Assembly (NCBI GenBank): GCA_903927345.1
Contig: CAIYMO010000017.1
Coordinates: 124,001-188,000, forward strand
Direction: 5' to 3'
DNA length: 64,000 nt
Source: an uncultured Armatimonadota bacterium
GTDB taxonomy: Bacteria; Armatimonadota; Fimbriimonadia; Fimbriimonadales; Fimbriimonadaceae
A program made the translations under genes and the position numbers. The notes under the pieces were generated by a model. It searched no databases and had not been told where the DNA came from. It saw only the letters and a list, made by a program, of their open reading frames with translations. Positions 59,117 through 64,000 of this stretch are shown piece after piece; within the stretch, counting starts at the first letter, position 1; each line of letters begins with the position of its first letter.

Positions 59117-59479
59117 GTGAATCCTGTCCTCGTTGGCATTGGAGCCTGCTTTGGCGGCGTCGCACGATATGGTGTCGCAAAGTTGCTCCCGTCGAGCTCT
59201 TTTCCATGGGCCACGATCTGTATCAACCTCTCGGGAAGCCTTTTTTTGGGCATCGTCGCGGCGGTTTGGGCAAAGGATCATCCGACCCGTTTCCTTCTAG
59301 GCGTGGGGTTCCTCGGCGGGTTCACAACGTTCTCCACATTTTCGCTGGAGGTGCTCGAACAACTGCGCTCCAATCAACCTGGAGCCGCGCTTCTCAATGT
59401 CGCAATTCAGGTCGTCGGTGGGGTTTTTGTCTGTGCTTTAGGCTTTTATCTGGGGTCGAGAATTCGAGGCGGTGGATAA
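59117..59479 (+). CDS. crcB: Fluoride ion channel CrcB/Fluc
   Basis: 120 residues with four membrane helices. The Fluc pore signature GGFTTFSTF is present, as are CFGGVARY and TICINLSGSLFLG (the Asn and Ser/Thr track residues). Dimers pass fluoride out of the cell. It starts at GTG 59117 after a -10-like element. The DUF1287 gene is divergent, 50 bases away. Confidence 0.93.
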   Translation: MNPVLVGIGACFGGVARYGVAKLLPSSSFPWATICINLSGSLFLGIVAAVWAKDHPTRFLLGVGFLGGFTTFSTFSLEVLEQLRSNQPGAALLNVAIQVVGGVFVCALGFYLGSRIRGGG

Positions 59480-59593
59480 ATTGTCATCAAAATATGCAAA
59501 CGAACGATGAAACCTCTATCCCAAAGGGGCTGATCTGGGTTACAATCCCCTGACTCACCTTGGGAGAGAGTGAGTCTGCTTGAGAGTTCAAAT

Positions 59594-61345
59594 ATGGCTG
59601 CGCAACGCGTTCCGATGTTACAGTGGTTGATTCAGAAGGGCTTTTTGTCCGCGGATCAAGCTAACGAAGCGACGAAGATGTCGCAACAAACCAACTCGCC
59701 GATTGACAAGGTCATCGTCCAGTTGGGCTTTGCCGGCGAACGAGAAGTCCTCCAGGGCAAGGCGCAGGAGCAGGGGCTCGGCTTTGCGGATTTAGATCGA
59801 ATGACCATCGATTCCAGCGCTCTCAACGTTGTGCCAGAGCGCATCGTCAAGAACCACTCAGTCATTCCTGTGCGTAAGGACGGGCAGACGCTGTACGTTG
59901 CGATGAAGAATTCAAGCAACATCGCAGCGATTGATGATCTGCGTCTCGCATCCGGATGCAGAGTTGTTCCGGTTCTTGCCGTTCCGGGAGCGATCGAAGA
60001 CGCGATCAAGAAGTATTACTCGGCATCTAACGCCGCGCCTGTAGACAACACTCCTGCGGCAGCGGCGGCTCCAACGAATACCAACTTCGCCAAGATCATG
60101 GCCGATGCTGGCGTCAAGCAGGGCTCAGACTTTGAGGAGATCGGTACTCGTGAAGACGAGGCGGCGGCAGATGCTGCTCCGATTATCAAACTCGCAAGCG
60201 CAATTATCCAGCAAGCGATCACCGACCGGGCCTCGGACATCCACGTTGAGCCAGGCGCGCGAGCCATTCGTGTCCGATACCGAATTGACGGTGTCCTTAT
60301 GGAGGCAATGACGGTTCCAAAGAACCTGATGGCTCCACTTATCAGCCGCTATAAGATCATGGCGGACATGAACATCGCAGAGCGACGAATCCCTCAGGAC
60401 GGTCGTATCGAGGTTCGCCACGGTCAGAAGGAAATTGACCTTCGTGTTAGCTCGATCCCAACGCCGTTTGGCGAGAAGATCGTTATGCGTATTCTCGATA
60501 AGTCCAGCGTTTTGCTTGGACTTGACAGTATCGGCTTTACCGAAGAGAATCAGCTCAAAATTGAAGAGTTGGTCAGCCAGCCTAACGGAATGTTCCTCTG
60601 TACCGGTCCTACTGGTTCTGGAAAGACCACGACCCAGTACTCCGTTCTCAATATTCTTAACACGATTGGCGTGAACATCATCACGGCTGAAGACCCGATT
60701 GAGTATCAGCTCAACGGTATTGCTCAGGTTCAGATGAACCGAAAGGCGGGTCTTACATTTGCTACCGCACTCCGCGCATATCTACGACAAGACCCTGACA
60801 TCATCATGGTCGGTGAAATGCGAGACCTTGAAACGGCTGAAATTGCGATTGAATCGTCGCTCACGGGTCACATGGTGCTTTCCACGCTTCACACGAACGA
60901 CGCCCCTTCGGCTACTCTTCGTATGATTGATATGGGTGTTGAGCCTTACTTGATCGCTGCGACCATCGTCGGTGTTCTTGCTCAACGACTTGGTCGTCGG
61001 ATTGATTCTGCAAACAAAGAGCCGTATGAGGTTACTCAGATGGATCTTCGACGATTTGGATTCAACGTTACTGATCCTGAAGCATTGGTTACCCTCTACC
61101 GAGGTGTTCCGGCGGAAAATAATCGTATGACAGGTTACAAAGGCCGAACCGGTTTCCACGAGCTGATGACGATGAATGCTGAGCTTGCTGAGCTCGTTGT
61201 TCGCCGTGCACCGCTCAACGATCTCAAGGAAGCCGCAAAATCCAACGGAATGAAGGAACTTCGCGAGGACGGTCTCGTCAAGGTTCTTAGCGGAATCACC
61301 ACTCCTGAAGAAGTCATGCGCGTCGTCTTCACCGCAGGCTACTAA
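59594..61345 (+). CDS. pilB: Type IV pilus assembly ATPase PilB-like, lacking tetracysteine motif
   Basis: 583 residues from ATG 59594; a TTG 24 bases earlier is possible. The MshEN N-terminal domain (LQWLIQKGFLSADQANEA...GFAGEREVLQGKAQEQGL) resembles the first motor. Walker A is [12 protein letters not shown] near residue 336; Walker B is VGEMRDLETAEIA. The region that holds two CxxC pairs in the paralogue is here a cysteine-free QRLGRRIDSANKEPYEV...GYKGRTGFHEL. It should drive pilus extension. Followed by pilT after 27 bases. Confidence 0.92.
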   Translation: MAAQRVPMLQWLIQKGFLSADQANEATKMSQQTNSPIDKVIVQLGFAGEREVLQGKAQEQGLGFADLDRMTIDSSALNVVPERIVKNHSVIPVRKDGQTLYVAMKNSSNIAAIDDLRLASGCRVVPVLAVPGAIEDAIKKYYSASNAAPVDNTPAAAAAPTNTNFAKIMADAGVKQGSDFEEIGTREDEAAADAAPIIKLASAIIQQAITDRASDIHVEPGARAIRVRYRIDGVLMEAMTVPKNLMAPLISRYKIMADMNIAERRIPQDGRIEVRHGQKEIDLRVSSIPTPFGEKIVMRILDKSSVLLGLDSIGFTEENQLKIEELVSQPNGMFLCTGPTGSGKTTTQYSVLNILNTIGVNIITAEDPIEYQLNGIAQVQMNRKAGLTFATALRAYLRQDPDIIMVGEMRDLETAEIAIESSLTGHMVLSTLHTNDAPSATLRMIDMGVEPYLIAATIVGVLAQRLGRRIDSANKEPYEVTQMDLRRFGFNVTDPEALVTLYRGVPAENNRMTGYKGRTGFHELMTMNAELAELVVRRAPLNDLKEAAKSNGMKELREDGLVKVLSGITTPEEVMRVVFTAGY

Positions 61346-61372
61346 GTCTTACTCTTACTAAAACGAACGAAT

Positions 61373-62707
61373 ATGCAGAACGATCCGACTCGACAGAATC
61401 AACCCGGTATGCCTCCCCAGGCTGGTCAACCTCCGCGCATGAATCCCATGGCGCAGGGGAACGCTAATCAGTTTGATCCTGATGCTTGGAAGGAAAGAGT
61501 CCAAGTTATCTCAGGTATTCCTGGTGATGACAAGCCACTCGGTCCTCGTCAACCAGTTGACGACTTGCACATCGATGAGCTTCTGAACATCGTTGTCGAT
61601 CTCAACTCGTCGGACCTCCATATCTGTGCAGCAAGCCCTCCTGTCGTTCGGCACGACGGTGGACTGAAGCGCCTTAACTACGATAAGTTCAGCCCTGAAA
61701 TCATTCAGCGCATGCTTTATGAAATCATCTCGGACGACAACATTCAGAAGTTCGAAACGATTCACGAGCTCGACTTCTCGTACTCGCTTCCAATTCCTTT
61801 CAGTCAGCGAGTTCCAGACGGTCCAACCGCCCGCGCTCGATTCCGCGTCAACATGTACAAGGATCGAGGTTCGGTCGCTGCCGCATTCCGATTGATCGCT
61901 TCCAAGATCCCAACGGTTGAGGAGCTTCGACTTCCGATGATTCTGAAGACGCTGGTCGAAAAGCCTCGCGGTCTCATTCTCGTCACTGGCCCTACTGGTT
62001 CTGGCAAGTCAACGTCCCTTGCGGCGATGATTAACCACATCAACATGAACCATGCTCACCACATTATTACGATCGAAGACCCGATCGAATACTTGCATGA
62101 GCACAAGCTCTGCGTTATCAACCAACGCGAGTTGGGTATGGACACCAAGAGCTTCAATAACGCTCTTCGCGCAAGCCTTCGTGAAGATCCGGACATCCTG
62201 CTCGTTGGTGAAATGCGCGACGTCGAAACGATCTCGCTCGCTGTTACCGCGGCAGAAACCGGTCACTTGGTCTTTGCTACTCTGCACACGAACTCGGCGG
62301 CTGAATCCGTTGACCGAATGGTTGACGTCTTCCCTCCAGGGCAACAAGAGCAGATTCGTGTTCAGCTTTCAAACAACTTGATCGCGATCATCTCGCAACA
62401 GTTGTTGCCACACGCAAGCGGAAAGGGACGAGTCCCAGCCAACGAAGTCATGATCGCTTCTTCGGCTATTCGAAACCTTATTCGTGAGGCAAAGTCGCAC
62501 CAGATCACTTCGATGATCCAGACCAGCGCCCAGATGGGAATGTTCACGATGGACCAGTGCCTTCGAGACCTCTACATGAAGGGATGGGTCAAGCTCGAAG
62601 ACATCATGGCCCGTTGCGGAAACGTGGAAGAGCTTAAGAAGATGCTCGCCACTGCCCAAGGTCCTGCGGCAGGAACAAATCCGACGACGCAACAAATTCG
62701 ACGATAA
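61373..62707 (+). CDS. pilT: Twitching motility retraction ATPase PilT
   Basis: 444 residues. A Pro/Gln/Asn-rich N-terminal extension of about 60 residues is longer than usual. The core begins DLHIDELLNIVVDLNSSDLHICA. Walker A is GPTGSGKSTSL near residue 205; Walker B is VGEMRDVETIS. The PilT-specific AIRNLIREAKSHQITSMIQT motif is intact, so pilus retraction is the expected role. It lies between pilB and pilC, the common order. Confidence 0.94.
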   Translation: MQNDPTRQNQPGMPPQAGQPPRMNPMAQGNANQFDPDAWKERVQVISGIPGDDKPLGPRQPVDDLHIDELLNIVVDLNSSDLHICAASPPVVRHDGGLKRLNYDKFSPEIIQRMLYEIISDDNIQKFETIHELDFSYSLPIPFSQRVPDGPTARARFRVNMYKDRGSVAAAFRLIASKIPTVEELRLPMILKTLVEKPRGLILVTGPTGSGKSTSLAAMINHINMNHAHHIITIEDPIEYLHEHKLCVINQRELGMDTKSFNNALRASLREDPDILLVGEMRDVETISLAVTAAETGHLVFATLHTNSAAESVDRMVDVFPPGQQEQIRVQLSNNLIAIISQQLLPHASGKGRVPANEVMIASSAIRNLIREAKSHQITSMIQTSAQMGMFTMDQCLRDLYMKGWVKLEDIMARCGNVEELKKMLATAQGPAAGTNPTTQQIRR

Positions 62708-62725
62708 TAGACACAAGGAGCTAAA

Positions 62726-63955
62726 ATGCCAATCTTCAGCTACACATTCAAAGACGCCATGGGCACAGTTCAGAAAGGAACTGCCGATGCGGAAAGCGAG
62801 GACCTACTAAGAGCCAGGTTTACCGAACAAGGGTTCACGATCACCGAGCTCACGATGATCAAGGCCAAAAGCCCGAAGTCAAAGTCGCCTGGTAAGGTCA
62901 AGCTAACCGACCTCTCGGTTTGGTGTCGACAGTTCTCGACGATGGTCGATGCTGGTGTCTCGCTCGTTCGATGTCTTGACGTCCTTGGGCGACAGACGCA
63001 AAACAAAAGACTCCAGAAGATCATTGCTGACCTTGGAACCCGCGTCGAAGGTGGAGAATCACTCAGCCGTGCCATGCAACGACACCCGAAAGCGTTTAGC
63101 TCGCTGTTTATCGGTCTGATCAAAGCTGGTGAAGTTGGTGGTGTCTTGGAAGAATCTCTCCAGCGACTCAGTCACTTCCTTGAAAAGGATGTTGAGCTCC
63201 GCCGAAAGGTCAAGTCAGCATTGACCTACCCGGTCCTGGTTTTGGTCATGTCCCTCGGTATCACCGGCTTCCTCGTCTACTGGTTCGTTCCCCAATGGGC
63301 TGCGATCCTCGTTGACTTGGGTCTGAAGGCCGATGACCTTCCTGCGCCGACCAAGTTCCTGATCGATATTTCAGACATCCTGGTCCACAAGGGCTGGATC
63401 GTTGCCCTGTCGATCTTCATTCTCTTCTTCGCGAACAAGTTGTTCACCAGCACTCGATTTGGTCGAAGAGTCATGGATCGCGTCAAGCTGAAGGTACCTG
63501 TCTTCGGGAAGCTTCACCACAAGATCTGCATGGCGCGATTCAGTCGCACCATGGGAACTCTGCTCACCTCAGGTGTTCCGATCCTACAGGCCATGGAAAC
63601 CGTTGCTGGAACCGTTGGAAACACGATTATGTCCGACGCGCTTCTCGAAGCCCGTGCTCGTATCCGTGAAGGAGACCGAATCGGAGATCCTCTCGAAGAG
63701 TCGAAGCTGTTCCCGCCGATGGTCGTTCACATGATCGGAATTGGTGAGGAGTCGGGATCTCTCGACTTCATGCTCCAAAAGATTGCGGACTTCTATGAAG
63801 ACGAAGTCGAAGCGGCTCTCGCTTCGCTGACGGCAGCACTTGAGCCGATCATGATCGTTGGCCTCGGCTTCATGGTTGGCTTCATCGTTATCTCGATGTT
63901 CCTCCCGCTCGTTAAAGTCATTTCCTCGCTGTCTTCGGGCGGCGGCGACGACTAG
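62726..63955 (+). CDS. pilC: Type IV pilus platform protein PilC
   Basis: 409 residues. A short N-terminal segment (FSYTFKDAMGTVQKGTADA) is followed by two GspF domains around 70-195 and 270-395. Landmarks are FSTMVDAGVSLVRCLDVLGRQ, LVLVMSLGITGFLVYWFVPQW and ARFSRTMGTLLTSGVPILQAM. It anchors PilB and PilT at the inner membrane. An AAGGAG Shine-Dalgarno sequence lies six bases before the ATG. It is a paralogue of the gspF-like gene at 6999. The last 45 bases of the window contain nothing further. Confidence 0.94.
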   Translation: MPIFSYTFKDAMGTVQKGTADAESEDLLRARFTEQGFTITELTMIKAKSPKSKSPGKVKLTDLSVWCRQFSTMVDAGVSLVRCLDVLGRQTQNKRLQKIIADLGTRVEGGESLSRAMQRHPKAFSSLFIGLIKAGEVGGVLEESLQRLSHFLEKDVELRRKVKSALTYPVLVLVMSLGITGFLVYWFVPQWAAILVDLGLKADDLPAPTKFLIDISDILVHKGWIVALSIFILFFANKLFTSTRFGRRVMDRVKLKVPVFGKLHHKICMARFSRTMGTLLTSGVPILQAMETVAGTVGNTIMSDALLEARARIREGDRIGDPLEESKLFPPMVVHMIGIGEESGSLDFMLQKIADFYEDEVEAALASLTAALEPIMIVGLGFMVGFIVISMFLPLVKVISSLSSGGGDD

Positions 63956-64000
63956 TAAGTCGACTAAACAGGTACTATCCCGGCAACTCTTATGGGTGCC

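Noticed and set aside
1-64000. CRISPR array, rRNA genes, intact transposase or prophage
   Set aside because: No regularly spaced direct repeats, no rRNA-like sequence, and no transposase or phage structural gene were seen in any frame.

Overview
The window is a gene-dense, moderately GC-rich bacterial chromosome segment whose left edge cuts through an esterase gene. The mix of genes points to a diderm bacterium, most consistent with Armatimonadota (Fimbriimonadia-like): a PilM-N-O-secretin type IV pilus, twin PEP-CTERM proteins, the futalosine menaquinone enzyme MqnE, CcmABCD, a SecDF fusion, and DUF1501/DUF1549-DUF1553/DUF1800 proteins shared with Planctomycetes. The phylum call is an inference from gene content, because no rRNA is present.

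Layout. 1-5 kb holds secreted esterases, a YceI protein, a Crp/Fnr regulator and a CBS/CorC protein. 5-6.4 kb holds a DgkA-PAP2 fusion, ybeY and the short rpsU gene. 6.5-18.7 kb is a large minus-strand locus for a type IV pilus/type II secretion-like machine: three prepilin-like proteins, an HD-GYP protein, PilM, PilN, PilO, a PilP/GspC-like protein, secretin, GspE, GspF and GspG. Most of these genes are joined by ATGA or TGATG overlaps. 18.7-21 kb holds tRNA-Leu(CAA) and a ccmABCD heme export set whose ccmD lies inside the end of ccmC. 20.9-24.6 kb is an accessory stretch: a DUF559 gene between inverted hairpin repeats, a methyltransferase, and an AT-rich pair encoding a Tat-exported protein and a four-helix membrane protein. 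24.9-29.1 kb holds a cupin-MetY-CoA-binding operon and a sialate O-acetylesterase. 29.4-31.7 kb holds tandem PEP-CTERM paralogues, followed by purA. 33.2-41.4 kb holds a lipoprotein, an S1/P1 nuclease, a DUF1800 protein, an enolase-superfamily enzyme, mqnE and a divergent TetR/DUF4188 pair. 42-47.6 kb holds secDF, a cyclophilin, a TIM-barrel isomerase and a membrane protein. 47.6-53.5 kb holds a DUF1501 and PSCyt1/DUF1549/DUF1553 pair and a biotin carboxylase. 54.3-57.6 kb holds tRNA-Gln(CTG), clpX, clpP and ychF. 57.7-64 kb holds an LTxxQ-type periplasmic protein, a DUF1287 protein, crcB and a second pilus motor set, pilB-pilT-pilC.

How it works together. The two pilus clusters supply two assembly ATPases, two platform proteins and one retraction ATPase. 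Only the first cluster carries the alignment complex, secretin and pilins, so the second probably supplies motors to the same or a sister machine. The HD-GYP protein is translationally coupled to pilM and suggests c-di-GMP control. A recurrent regulatory theme is a -10-like TANNNT hexamer ending 5-9 nt before the start codon with no Shine-Dalgarno sequence, which points to widespread leaderless mRNAs.

Best leads for something undescribed are the inverted-repeat-bounded DUF559 unit, the AT-rich Tat protein/four-helix pair, the ccmD gene embedded in ccmC, and two intergenic stretches sharing a promoter plus a conserved initially transcribed sequence.
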